DNA of 64,000 bases from Streptomyces sp. NBRC 110611 (GCF_001590865.1 NZ_BBUY01000001.1:609029-673028), one strand, 5' to 3'; positions 6,893 through 15,704 are shown, counted from the first letter of the stretch. Numbers and translations are program-made. The notes: a model not told the origin generated them from the sequence alone.

Positions 6893-9625
6893 GTGAGCAA
6901 GATGTCATCCGGCGGGGCGGAACCCGCGCAGGCCGATGGTCAGGGCGGTGCGGACGGCCCCGGTGACCCGAGTGGCCGTCCGCGGGCAGCCGGCCCGCAG
7001 GGTCCGCCCGTATGGCAGAGCAGCCGGCCCGGTTCGATCTACGACTACATCCGGGTGGCCTCCTTCTCCCTCGGCTCCGACGGGCGGATCGACCAGTGGA
7101 GCGAGCGCGCCGAGCAGATGCTCGGCATCCCCGCCCGCCGCGCCCTCGGCAAGGACCCCATCGAGGCCTTCGTCCCCAGCGAGTTGCGCGACACCGGACA
7201 CCGCAAGGTGTCCGAGATCCTCGACGGCCGCGAATGGACCGGCCTGGTGCCCTACCGCAGGGCGGAAGGCGCCACCGCCGACGGCCTCGCCGAGATCTAT
7301 GTGATGCCCTCGCGCGGCGAGGACGGTGAGCGCGCCGCGGTCTGCGTCGTCGTCGACGTCCGGGCGCTGCGCGGCATCGAGACCGACCTCGCCGCCTCGC
7401 AGGCCGTTTTCGGTCAATCTCCCATGGGCTTCACCCTGTTCGGCACGGACCTGAGGCTGCTGCGCGTCAACGAACGCTTCGCCACCGTCTTCGGCGGCCC
7501 GGCGAGCAAGTACCGCGGCCGCACCCCGCACGACTTCCTGCCGCGCTCCGAGGCCGAGCGGATGACCGCCGCCCTCGCCCGCGTCCTGGAATCCGGCGAA
7601 CCGGTCACCGAGCTGCAGCTGGTCGGCGGGGTGCCCGGCGAGGAGGAGCGCCGCCGCTGGTCGGTGTCGCTCTACCGGCTGCACGGCGCCAGCGGCCGCC
7701 CCATCGGCGTCGCCGCCCTCGCCGCCGACGTCACCGGCCGCCGCCGGGCCGAACGCGAGGCCGCCAACGCCCGCCGCAACCTCGCCCTGCTCAATGAGGC
7801 CGGCGCCCGGATAGGCAACTCCCTCGACCTGGAGACCACCGCCCGCACCCTCCTGGACGTCGCCGTACCGCAGTTCTGCGACCTGGCGTCGGTGGACCTC
7901 TACCAGGGCCTGCTCTCCGGCGACGAGACACCGCCCGGCATGAGCGACGGCAGCGCCGAGCTGCGCAGGGTGGCCTTCGCCAGCGCGGTCTCCGACGCCC
8001 CGTTCGCCGGCGCCGCCTGCCGCGTCCCCGAGGACGGACCGGACCCGGTCGAGGTCGGTGCCGTCCACCGCTACCCCTTCAACTCCCCCTGCGCGGGCGC
8101 CCTGCGCACCGCCCGGGCGCAGATCATCCCGGGCCGGGAGAGCGACGAGGGACCGGAGCTGGGCGCCGTGGTGCACTCCACCCTCGCCGTCCCCATGGTC
8201 GCCCGGGACACCGTCGTCGGCCTGGTGCAGTTCTCCCGTACGAAGGGCAGCGAGCCGTTCGGCGAACGCGACACCGCCCTCGCCGTCGAACTGGCCGCCC
8301 GTGCCGCCGTCTGCATCGACAACGCCCGCCTCTACCGCCGCGAGCACGAACGCGCCCTGATCCTCCAGCGCAGCCTGCTGCCGCCCGGCGACCCGGAAGC
8401 GGCCGGCCTCGACATCGCCTGCCGCTACCTGCCCGGCACCACCGCCACCGAGGTCGGCGGCGACTGGTTCGACGTCATCGAACTCCCCGGCCACCGCACC
8501 GCGCTGGTCGTCGGCGACGTCATGGGCCGCGGCCTGCGCGCCGCCGTGGCGATGGGCGAACTGCGCACCGCGGTACGGACCTTGGCGCTGCTGGACCTGG
8601 AGCCCGCCGAGGTACTCTCGGCGCTGGACGAGATCGCCCGCGGGCTCGGCGGCACCGGCGGCGGCCGGACCTCCGCCCGGACCCCCGCCCGGACCTCGGC
8701 CCGGACCTCGGCCCGGACTGCCGTCCGCGGCCCGTCCGGACCCGCCAGAGGCGCCCTGGAACCCGGCGCCGCCACCCGCACCGCCGGTACCGCCGACCTC
8801 TCCGAGGTCTACCTCGCCACCTGCGTCTACGCCGTCTACGACCCGGTCACCCGCCGCGCCACCTTCGCCAACGCCGGGCACCTGCCGCCGGTGCTCCTCC
8901 AGGAAGGCGAGGAGGCGCGGCTGCTCGACGTACCACCGGGGATGCCGCTGGGCGTCGGCGGCGAGCCGTTCGAGGAGACCGAGGTCGAGCTGCCGGACGG
9001 CGCGCTGCTCGCCCTCTACACCGACGGCCTGGTCGAGTCCCGGCACCACCCCCTCGACGAGGGACTGGACGCCTTCCGGGCCGCCCTGACGGACGCCGAC
9101 CGCCCGCTGGAGGACGCCTGCGACCACGTCCTGACCGCCCTGGACACCTCGCACGGCGAGGACGACATCGCGCTGCTGATGGCGCGGGTGCACGGGCTGC
9201 CCAAGGACGCGGTCGGCGACTGGAACCTGGCGCCGGAGGCCCGTTCGGTTGCCCGGGCCCGCGAACTGGCCCGTGAGCAGCTCACGGACTGGGGCCTGCA
9301 AGGCCTGGTCGACACCACGGAGCTGCTGGTCAGCGAGCTGGTCACGAACGCACTACGGCACGGCCACGGTGATATCCGGCTGCGGCTGCTGCTGGACCGC
9401 ACCCTGGTCTGCGAGGTCTGGGACGCCGACCTCGCCCAGCCGCGCCGCCGCCGCGCCCGCGACACCGACGAGGGCGGCCGCGGGCTCCAGCTCGTCGGCC
9501 TGCTGAGCCGGGGCTGGGGCAGCCGCCGCACCCCGCGCGGCAAGACGGTCTGGTTCGAACTCGCCCTGCCGGACGGGGAGTCGGCGGCGTCGGATCCGGC
9601 GGAGGCGTTGCTGAGCCTGTTCTGA
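6893..9625 (+). CDS. PAS-PAS-GAF-SpoIIE phosphatase-ATPase signalling protein
   Basis: 910 residues from a GTG behind GGAGGGGACGGGG. Order: PAS (about 40-165), second PAS (about 170-290), GAF (about 300-490), SpoIIE/PP2C phosphatase (about 505-745; GGDWFDVIELPG, VVGDVMGRGLRAAV, then GEDDIALLMARV), and a C-terminal HATPase_c_2 domain (about 775-895; LLVSELVTNALRHG, GGRGLQLV). No membrane segments. The phosphatase domain is interrupted at about 590-640 by a Thr/Ser/Ala/Arg repeat (RTSARTPARTSARTSART). The architecture predicts a cytosolic sensor that both dephosphorylates and rephosphorylates an anti-anti-sigma (STAS) protein. The partner is not in this window. Confidence 0.88.
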   Translation: MSKMSSGGAEPAQADGQGGADGPGDPSGRPRAAGPQGPPVWQSSRPGSIYDYIRVASFSLGSDGRIDQWSERAEQMLGIPARRALGKDPIEAFVPSELRDTGHRKVSEILDGREWTGLVPYRRAEGATADGLAEIYVMPSRGEDGERAAVCVVVDVRALRGIETDLAASQAVFGQSPMGFTLFGTDLRLLRVNERFATVFGGPASKYRGRTPHDFLPRSEAERMTAALARVLESGEPVTELQLVGGVPGEEERRRWSVSLYRLHGASGRPIGVAALAADVTGRRRAEREAANARRNLALLNEAGARIGNSLDLETTARTLLDVAVPQFCDLASVDLYQGLLSGDETPPGMSDGSAELRRVAFASAVSDAPFAGAACRVPEDGPDPVEVGAVHRYPFNSPCAGALRTARAQIIPGRESDEGPELGAVVHSTLAVPMVARDTVVGLVQFSRTKGSEPFGERDTALAVELAARAAVCIDNARLYRREHERALILQRSLLPPGDPEAAGLDIACRYLPGTTATEVGGDWFDVIELPGHRTALVVGDVMGRGLRAAVAMGELRTAVRTLALLDLEPAEVLSALDEIARGLGGTGGGRTSARTPARTSARTSARTAVRGPSGPARGALEPGAATRTAGTADLSEVYLATCVYAVYDPVTRRATFANAGHLPPVLLQEGEEARLLDVPPGMPLGVGGEPFEETEVELPDGALLALYTDGLVESRHHPLDEGLDAFRAALTDADRPLEDACDHVLTALDTSHGEDDIALLMARVHGLPKDAVGDWNLAPEARSVARARELAREQLTDWGLQGLVDTTELLVSELVTNALRHGHGDIRLRLLLDRTLVCEVWDADLAQPRRRRARDTDEGGRGLQLVGLLSRGWGSRRTPRGKTVWFELALPDGESAASDPAEALLSLF

Positions 9626-9689
9626 CGGGCCGGCTGTCCACAGGGGGCGCGGGCCGTGGGCGGCGCCCCTACCCTGGATGAAAGGGGGG

Positions 9690-9790
9690 CCATCGAACCC
9701 TTAGGGGACTTCCCGTACGGGACTTCCCGTGGGGGACTTCCCTTAGGGGGCTCTCCGTGGGGGCTTGCCTTAGGGGACTCTCCGTACGGG
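9690..9790. repeat. palindromic CCCnTAnGGG repeat tract, left of the sdh block
   Basis: Between the SpoIIE gene and the amidohydrolase: repeated decamers such as CCCTTAGGGG and CCCGTACGGG separated by ACTT/CTCT spacers. The same kind of repeat occurs at 15318-15420, on the other side of the sdh operon. Confidence 0.7.
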
Positions 9791-9800
9791 ACCGACCGCC

Positions 9801-9873
9801 CATCCCCCTCACACCACCGCCCGGAGCCGGGCCGTCGCCCGTCCCCCTCACATAGCCGCCCGGAGCCGGGCCG
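9801..9873 (-). repeat. duplicated 3' end of the amidohydrolase gene
   Basis: The segment 9840-9873, which holds the last codons and stop (9848-9850), recurs at 9801-9834 with about 30 of 34 bases identical. The 39-base period keeps a second TGA in the same frame. Confidence 0.8.
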
Positions 9874-11305
9874 CCGCGCGTTCCGCCTCGTGGATCACCC
9901 GTTCGACGTCCACATGCGGCAGCTCGCCCCCGGACTTCAGCGGACGGCCGTCGACGAAGACCTCGGTGACGTTCGGCGGCTGGCCGTTGAGGACGATCTG
10001 GCCGGTCCAGTCGAAGCGCGGGGCGAAATTGAGCGTGCCGGGGTCGAGGACGACGACATCGGCGCGCTTGCCCGGGGTCAGTGAGCCGATCCGGTCCGCC
10101 ATGCCCAGGCACTCCGCGCCGCCCAGCGTCGCCATCCGCAGCACCTCCGGGATCGTCGGATGGACCGAGGCGTCCTCGTGCCGGGCCCGCTGCAGCCCGA
10201 CCGCCGCCTTCATCAGCGCGAACATGTCCGAGGTGTCGTTGGTCCCGCCGTCCTGCCCGAGCCCGGCCCGTACGCCGTGCCGGTGCAGCGCGGGCAGCGG
10301 TGCGATGCCCGAGGCCAGCCGCATATTGCTCAGCGGGCAGTACGCCACCCGTACGTCGTGCGCACCGGTCAGCGCGACCTCCTCGTCGGTGAGGTGCACC
10401 GCGTGGTTCATCAGCAGCCCCGGCCCGAAGGCGCCGGCCCACCGCAGCGCGCGGACCGGCTGGTCGGCACGGTCCGTGCGGCGTTCGAGGACATGGCAGT
10501 TGAGCAGCACGCCCAGCTCGCGGGCGAGCTCCCGGCACTGCCGCAGCCCGGCACGGTCGGGCCAGGCGGCCCGCGTCGCCACCTGCGCCGAGGCCAGCGG
10601 CAGCGGATCCAGGAACTCGGCCGCGGCCTTGCGGACGAGCGGGAGGCCGGCGGCCGGCTGGTACGCCGCGTAGACGAACCGGGGCCCGGCGTCGGCCAGC
10701 GCCCGGACATAGCGCTCGGTGGTTGCGTACGGGATCGGGTGCACCCAGTCGACGACGGTGGTGACGCCCGTCCGGACGACGTCGAGCGCGGCCAGCAGCA
10801 CCAGGCGGTACATGTCCTGGGCGTCGATCCTCGGCAGCGCCGGGCGGTTGCAGCCGGCCAGCCAGCCGGTCAGGTCCCGGTCCGCGCAGCCGCCGCGGAT
10901 ACCGGCCTGCCACAGGTGGTTGTGCAGGTCCACGAAGCCCGGCAGGACGAGCTTGCCGCGGACGTCGACGACCCGGGCGCCGGGCGGCGCGTCCAGGCGC
11001 CGCCCGACGGCGCCGATCCGGCCGTCGCGCAGCAGGACGTCGACGCCGTTCTCCAGCGTGCCCAGGGGGCCCTCGCCGATGGCCGGATCCATGGTCAGCA
11101 CCAGCGCCGCGCCGCGCAGCAGGGTGGCCGTGCGGCCGCCGGCCGCGGCGAGCGGCGCGTCGTCCCGGCCCGGGCGGGTGCCGGACGCCCGGCCCGCCGT
11201 AGGGACGGGCTCGGGCACCCCGGCCGCCGCGGCCAGCGGAAGGCCGCCGATCCCCGCCAGTACCGTGCGCCGGGTCAGCTCCGGGGGAGGGGGAGGGGGA
11301 GGCAT
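9848..11305 (-). CDS. amidohydrolase (chlorohydrolase/deaminase type), Tat-type N-terminus
   Basis: 485 residues. The N-terminus, TRRTVLAGIGGLPLAAAAG, looks like a Tat signal, although RR-TVL lacks the full consensus. Then come the TIM-barrel amidohydrolase features: LVLPGFVDLHNHLWQAGIRG (HxH metal ligands, about residue 130), CHVLERR (His ligand), MNHAVHLTDEEVAL, and LGQDGGTNDTSD (Asp ligand). Most like the TRZ/ATZ/8-oxoguanine deaminase group; substrate unknown. It starts 7 bases after sdhB and is probably the last gene of the sdh operon. Unusual for this cytosolic class, it seems to be exported. Confidence 0.8.
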   Translation of the reverse strand: MPPPPPPPELTRRTVLAGIGGLPLAAAAGVPEPVPTAGRASGTRPGRDDAPLAAAGGRTATLLRGAALVLTMDPAIGEGPLGTLENGVDVLLRDGRIGAVGRRLDAPPGARVVDVRGKLVLPGFVDLHNHLWQAGIRGGCADRDLTGWLAGCNRPALPRIDAQDMYRLVLLAALDVVRTGVTTVVDWVHPIPYATTERYVRALADAGPRFVYAAYQPAAGLPLVRKAAAEFLDPLPLASAQVATRAAWPDRAGLRQCRELARELGVLLNCHVLERRTDRADQPVRALRWAGAFGPGLLMNHAVHLTDEEVALTGAHDVRVAYCPLSNMRLASGIAPLPALHRHGVRAGLGQDGGTNDTSDMFALMKAAVGLQRARHEDASVHPTIPEVLRMATLGGAECLGMADRIGSLTPGKRADVVVLDPGTLNFAPRFDWTGQIVLNGQPPNVTEVFVDGRPLKSGGELPHVDVERVIHEAERAAARLRAAM

Positions 11306-11312
11306 GCCCGCC

Positions 11313-12221
11313 TCACTCCGTACGGCGCCGGATCTTGTTCCCGAGCCACACCAGCGGGTCGTACTTCCGGTCCGCGGCGCGCTCCTTCAGCGGGATCAGC
11401 GCATTGTCCGTGATCTTGATGTGCTCGGGGCAGACCTCCGTACAGCACTTGGTGATGTTGCAGTAGCCCAGCCCGTGTGCGTCCTGCGCGGTGGTCTTCC
11501 GGTCGAGCCCGGACGCCGGCGCCGCGTCGAGGGGGTGCATGTCCAGTTCGGCGATCCGCATCAGGAACCGCGGACCGGCGAACGCCGCCTTGTTCTCCTC
11601 GTGGTCCCGCACCACATGGCAGGTGTCCTGGCATAGGAAGCACTCGATGCACTTACGGAACTCCTGTGAGCGGCCCACGTCCTCCTGCCGCATCCGGTAC
11701 TCACCGGGCGCCAGCTCCGCGGGCGGGACGAACGACGGGATCTCCCGCGCCTTGGCGTAGTTGAACGACACGTCGGTGACCAGGTCGCGGACGACGGGGA
11801 ACGCCCGCATCGGGGTGACCGTGATCGTCTCCGTACGGTCGAACACCGACATCCGGGTCATACACATCAGCCGCGGCCGCCCGTTGATCTCCGCGCTGCA
11901 CGAACCGCACTTGCCCGCCTTGCAGTTCCAGCGCACCGCGAGATCGGGCGCCTGGGTCGCCTGCAGACGGTGGATGATGTCCAGCACCACCTCGCCCTCG
12001 TGCACCTCGACCGTGAAGTCCTCTAGGCCTCCGGAGCCCGCGTCGCCGCGCCACACCCGGAAGTGGGCCGGATACGCCCCGGACCGCCCGTCCTGCCCGT
12101 CGGCCTGCCGCCGCCCGTCCGGCCCGTCGGTCCGCCGCCCGTCCGGCCCGTCGGCCTGCCGTTCGTCCTGCCCGGCGGGCCGCGGCCCGTCCGTGCCCTG
12201 TGCCGTCTGTGCCTCGCTCAC
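11313..12221 (-). CDS. sdhB: succinate dehydrogenase iron-sulfur subunit
   Basis: 302 residues from a GTG whose GTGA overlaps the sdhA stop. An N-terminal extension of about 45 residues repeats ADGPDGRR-like units and is absent from typical family members (about 250 residues). Then the [2Fe-2S] domain (CKAGKCGSCSAEINGR, LMC) and the cluster motifs CIECFLCQDTC and CNITKCCTEVCPEHI for [4Fe-4S] and [3Fe-4S]. The subunit carries electrons from SdhA flavin to the membrane quinone site. The spacing and the membrane partner are like mycobacterial Sdh1 (Rv0247c-Rv0249c). Confidence 0.92.
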   Translation of the reverse strand: MSEAQTAQGTDGPRPAGQDERQADGPDGRRTDGPDGRRQADGQDGRSGAYPAHFRVWRGDAGSGGLEDFTVEVHEGEVVLDIIHRLQATQAPDLAVRWNCKAGKCGSCSAEINGRPRLMCMTRMSVFDRTETITVTPMRAFPVVRDLVTDVSFNYAKAREIPSFVPPAELAPGEYRMRQEDVGRSQEFRKCIECFLCQDTCHVVRDHEENKAAFAGPRFLMRIAELDMHPLDAAPASGLDRKTTAQDAHGLGYCNITKCCTEVCPEHIKITDNALIPLKERAADRKYDPLVWLGNKIRRRTE

Positions 12222-14233
12222 CGGCTCAGCTCCTCGTCCGTCAGATACTTCGCCAGCTCGTCCTTCTCGAACAGCTCCAGCAGATCGGGCCGGATCGGCG
12301 GGGACTCGCGCCGGGACAGCCGGATCTGGCCCAGCGACGGGTCCGCGGCCCGGGAGTCACCCTGCGGATCGGCCAGCCGGCACACCAGATTGATGTTGCG
12401 CCAGCCGCGGTCCATCGCCGGATGGTCGTCGCGGGTGTGCCCGCCCCGGCTCTCCTCCCGCTCCAGCGCCGCCCGCGCCACACACTCGCTGACCAGCAGC
12501 ATGTTCCGCAGGTCGAGGGCGAGGTGCCAGCCGGGGTTGTACTGCCGGTGCCCCTCGACGGTGGCCCGCCGGGCCCGGACCCGCAGATCCGCCAGGCGTT
12601 TGAGGGCCTCGTACATCTCGCCCTCCCGGCGGATGATGCCGACCAGGTCGTTCATCGCCTGCTGGAGCTCCTGATGGAGGGTGTACGGATTCTCGACCGG
12701 GCCCCGGCCGCCGGCCGCGCCACCATCAGCCCGTTCCGCCGCTTCGGTCACCTCCGCCGCTTCGGTCACCTCCGTCGCCTCGGCGCTGAACGGGCGCAGC
12801 GCCTCCGCCTCCGCGGCGTCGATCTGCCGCGGATCGACGGCCGGCCGCTCGGCCAGCCCCGCCGCGTACTCGGCCGCGTGCAGGCCCGCCCGGCGGCCGA
12901 AGACCAGCAGGTCGGAGAGGGAATTGCCGCCCAGACGGTTGGAGCCGTGCATTCCGCCGGCCACCTCACCGGCCGCGAACAGGCCCGGTACGCCGGTCGC
13001 CGCCGCGGTGTCCGGGTCCACATCCACCCCGCCCATCACGTAGTGGCAGGTCGGGCCGACCTCCATCGGTTCGGCGGTGATGTCCACATCCGCCAGCTCC
13101 TTGAACTGGTGGTACATGGACGGCAGCTTCCGCTGGATCACCTCGGCGGGCAGCCGGGTGGACACGTCCAGAAAGACCCCGCCGTGCGGGGAGCCACGGC
13201 CCGCCTTCACCTCGGCGTTGATGGCGCGGGCGACCTCGTCACGGGGCAGCAGCTCGGGCGGGCGCCGGTTGTGCTCCGGGTCCTCGTACCAGCGGTCGCC
13301 CTCCTCCTCGGTCTCCGCGTACTTCTCCTTGAAGACGTCCGGGATGTAGTCGAACATGAAGCGCCGGTTGTCGCTGTTGCGCAGCACTCCGCCGTCGCCG
13401 CGTACGGACTCGGTGACGAGGATGCCCTTGACCGACGGCGGCCAGACCATCCCGGTGGGGTGGAACTGCACGAACTCCATGTTGATCAGCGACGCCCCGG
13501 ACAGCAGCGCCAGCGCGTGCCCGTCGCCGGTGTACTCCCAGGAGTTCGAGGTCACCTTGAAGGACTTGCCGATACCGCCGGTGGCCAGCACCACCGCTGG
13601 CGCCTCCAGCACGAAGAACCGGCCCGACTCCCGCTCGTAGCAGAAGACGCCGGAGACCCGGCCGTCCGTGGCGCGGCTGTGGTCCTTCAGGACCCGGGTG
13701 ACCGTGCACTCCTGGAAGACCTTCAGCCGGGCGTCGTACGCGCCGTACTTCCGCTCGTCCTCCTGCTGGAGGGAGACGATCTTCTGCTGGAGGGTGCGGA
13801 TCAGCTCCAGCCCCGTACGGTCCCCGACGTGCGCCAGGCGCGGGTACTCGTGGCCGCCGAAGTTGCGCTGCGAGATCCGGCCGTCCGGTGTGCGGTCGAA
13901 GAGCGCGCCCCAGGTCTCCAACTCCCATACCCGGTCCGGTGCTTCACGGGCGTGCAGCTCCGCCATCCGCCACTGGTTGAGGAACTTGCCGCCGCGCATG
14001 GTGTCCCGGAAGTGGACCTGCCAGTTGTCGTTCTCGTTGACATTGCCCATGCTGGCCGCGATACCGCCCTCGGCCATCACCGTATGGGCCTTGCCGAACA
14101 GGGACTTGCAGATCACGGCCGTCCGCATGCCGGCCTCGCGGGCCTCGATGGCGGCGCGCAGCCCTGCGCCGCCCGCGCCCACCACGACCACATCCCATGC
14201 CTGCCGGTCCACATGCGCCATCGGAGGGCACAC
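12218..14233 (-). CDS. sdhA: succinate dehydrogenase / fumarate reductase flavoprotein subunit
   Basis: 671 residues counted from 14233 (an inner ATG at 14221, MAHVDRQAW, is also possible). Rossmann motif VVVVGAGGAGLRAAIEA; KAHTVMAEGGIAAS, whose His-50 is the likely covalent FAD site; active-site segments EFVQFHPTGM and RRRPPELLPRDEVARA; and HGSNRLGGNSLSDLLVFGRR near the C-terminal third. An acidic/Ala tract with VTEAA repeats at about 485-520, followed by a Gly-rich stretch, is an insertion between the FAD and helical C-terminal domains. It oxidises succinate to fumarate on the cytoplasmic face. Second gene of the sdh operon. Confidence 0.93.
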   Translation of the reverse strand: MCPPMAHVDRQAWDVVVVGAGGAGLRAAIEAREAGMRTAVICKSLFGKAHTVMAEGGIAASMGNVNENDNWQVHFRDTMRGGKFLNQWRMAELHAREAPDRVWELETWGALFDRTPDGRISQRNFGGHEYPRLAHVGDRTGLELIRTLQQKIVSLQQEDERKYGAYDARLKVFQECTVTRVLKDHSRATDGRVSGVFCYERESGRFFVLEAPAVVLATGGIGKSFKVTSNSWEYTGDGHALALLSGASLINMEFVQFHPTGMVWPPSVKGILVTESVRGDGGVLRNSDNRRFMFDYIPDVFKEKYAETEEEGDRWYEDPEHNRRPPELLPRDEVARAINAEVKAGRGSPHGGVFLDVSTRLPAEVIQRKLPSMYHQFKELADVDITAEPMEVGPTCHYVMGGVDVDPDTAAATGVPGLFAAGEVAGGMHGSNRLGGNSLSDLLVFGRRAGLHAAEYAAGLAERPAVDPRQIDAAEAEALRPFSAEATEVTEAAEVTEAAERADGGAAGGRGPVENPYTLHQELQQAMNDLVGIIRREGEMYEALKRLADLRVRARRATVEGHRQYNPGWHLALDLRNMLLVSECVARAALEREESRGGHTRDDHPAMDRGWRNINLVCRLADPQGDSRAADPSLGQIRLSRRESPPIRPDLLELFEKDELAKYLTDEELSR

Positions 14234-14284
14234 CTTTCCTAGAAGTCGTCGTCGGTGTGAAGTTGTTGTCTGTGCTGTTGCCGG

Positions 14285-15112
14285 TCAGAAGAAGCGGGGG
14301 TCGTCGAAGGCCCCGGTGGCCAGCAGGAAGACGTAGAAGTCCGCCAGTGCCACGCTGATCAGGGAGGACCAGGCGAGCAGCATGTGCCGCTCGTTGAGCT
14401 TGCCGACCCAGCCCCACAGCCGGTAGCGCACCGGGTGCTTGGAGAAGTGCCGCAGCCGGCCGCCGACGATGTGCCGGCAGGAGTGGCAGGAGAGGGTGTA
14501 CGCCCAGATCAGCACGATGTTGACGAGGAACACCAGGCTGCCCAGGCCCATATGGCCCCAGTGGTAGTGCTCGTCGCGGAAGGTGAGCGCGGTGTCGTAG
14601 GTCAGCACACCGGCGACCAGGATCGCGAAGTAGAAGAAGTAGCGGTGGATGTTCTGCAGGATCAGCGGGAAGCGGGTCTCACCGGTGTACTTCTTGTGCG
14701 GTTCGGCGACCGCGCAGGCCGGAGGCGAGGCCCAGAAGCCCCGGTAGTAGGCCTTGCGGTAGTAGTAACAGGTCAGCCGGAAGCCCAGCGGGAAGATCAG
14801 GATCAGCAGCGCGGGGGACAGGCCCCACCAGCTGCCGAAGATCTCCCAGTTGGGCCCGCCCCGCATCGTCTCGCAGTTCTGCGCCAGGCACGGCGAGTAG
14901 AAGGGCGAGACGTAGGGGGCGTCGTAGTAGTCGGCGTTCGCGAACGCCCGCCAGGTCGAATAGACGACGAACGCGAGCAGTCCGGCGGCGGTGCCGGCCG
15001 GCGCCAGCCACCAGCGGTCGGTCCGCAGATGGCGGGCGGGGATGGCGGCGCGCGAAGCGGTGTGCACACCGGTCGCGGCCGGCTGCGATGAGGGTTCGGT
15101 GCCAGTGGCCAA
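14285..15112 (-). CDS. succinate dehydrogenase membrane (cytochrome b / quinone) subunit
   Basis: 275 residues from a TTG at 15112; GGAG 7 bases upstream in CACGGAGACCGACG supports this start. About five hydrophobic helices (LAPAGTAAGLLAFVVYSTW, ALLILIFPLGFRL, YFFYFAILVAGVLTY, LGSLVFLVNIVLIWAYTL, AWSSLISVALADFYVFLL). Histidines in ILQNIHRYFF, HWGHMG and SCHSCRHIVGG could hold haem. The single five-helix anchor is typical of Sdh1-type enzymes (compare Rv0249c) rather than the SdhC/SdhD pair. First gene of the sdhC-like, sdhA, sdhB operon. Confidence 0.85.
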   Translation of the reverse strand: MATGTEPSSQPAATGVHTASRAAIPARHLRTDRWWLAPAGTAAGLLAFVVYSTWRAFANADYYDAPYVSPFYSPCLAQNCETMRGGPNWEIFGSWWGLSPALLILIFPLGFRLTCYYYRKAYYRGFWASPPACAVAEPHKKYTGETRFPLILQNIHRYFFYFAILVAGVLTYDTALTFRDEHYHWGHMGLGSLVFLVNIVLIWAYTLSCHSCRHIVGGRLRHFSKHPVRYRLWGWVGKLNERHMLLAWSSLISVALADFYVFLLATGAFDDPRFF

Positions 15113-15153
15113 CGTCGGTCTCCGTGAAAGGCACGCTCCGTCCGGAATGCTCC

Positions 15154-15245
15154 GTCGAGTACGTCGCGTACTCGGTCAAGTACGTCACCTGCTCGTCGAG
15201 TACGGCGACGACTCGGTCAAGTAGGCGCCATACCCTGCCAAGTAC
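15154..15245 (-). promoter_or_regulatory. direct-repeat array upstream of the sdh operon
   Basis: A 31-base element at 15154-15184 recurs at 15195-15225 (26 of 31 identical, 41-base offset, about four helical turns). Its core ACTCGGTCAAGTA is also present imperfectly at 15232-15245 (ACCCTGCCAAGTAC). It lies 42-133 bases upstream of the TTG start, so a regulator-binding array is plausible. The regulator is not identifiable. Confidence 0.5.
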
Positions 15246-15317
15246 GGTGACGACTCCGGCGGTCACTCCGTCGGGGCGGCTGCTCGATGCGGCAACGGGG
15301 TAGGGGTCTGAGTGGGG

Positions 15318-15420
15318 CGAGGGCATCCCCTAGGGGACATCCCGTAAGGGCCATCCCCTAGGGGGCATGGCCGTTACGAGGCACGGCAGTTACGGGGCAT
15401 GGCCGTTACGGGAGCCGAGC
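15318..15420. repeat. palindromic CCCnTAnGGG repeat tract, right of the sdh block
   Basis: Units such as CCCCTAGGGG and CCCGTAAGGG separated by ACAT/CCAT, then repeats of GGCATGGCCGTTACG. Its right end overlaps the 3' end of the gene at 15390-15704. Related to the tract at 9690-9790. Confidence 0.7.
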
Positions 15421-15704
15421 CCCTCGTCGTCGGCGTCCCTCCAGAGCTTGGCGTCGTACGGTGCGTCGGGGATCTGCACCACCTCCGGCACCTCCGGTGT
15501 CTCCGCGCCCAGACGACCGCCCGGCGGCCCGGCGGCGGCGCTCTGTCTCAGCAGGGCGACGCTTTCGCGCAGATGGTCCGTGTCGGTGCGCACCCGCCGG
15601 ACGTCCAGGCCCCGCGCGCCGAGCCGGGACTCCAGCTTGCCCACCGACCGGACCAGGTCGTCCAGGTTGCGTTCCACCGCCGTCAGTTCGTCCTGAAGGG
15701 ACAT
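15390..15704 (-). CDS. hypothetical coiled-coil protein
   Basis: 104 residues from an ATG at 15704 with GAGGG about 9 bases upstream. The first 60 residues (MSLQDELTAVERNLDDLVRS, VGKLESRLGARGLDVRRV) form a likely coiled coil with heptad Leu; the tail is Pro/Asp-rich. No enzymatic motif. It lies about 280 bases upstream of the sdh operon on the same strand, with the repeat tract between, so cotranscription is uncertain. Confidence 0.6.
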   Translation of the reverse strand: MSLQDELTAVERNLDDLVRSVGKLESRLGARGLDVRRVRTDTDHLRESVALLRQSAAAGPPGGRLGAETPEVPEVVQIPDAPYDAKLWRDADDEGLGSRNGHAP

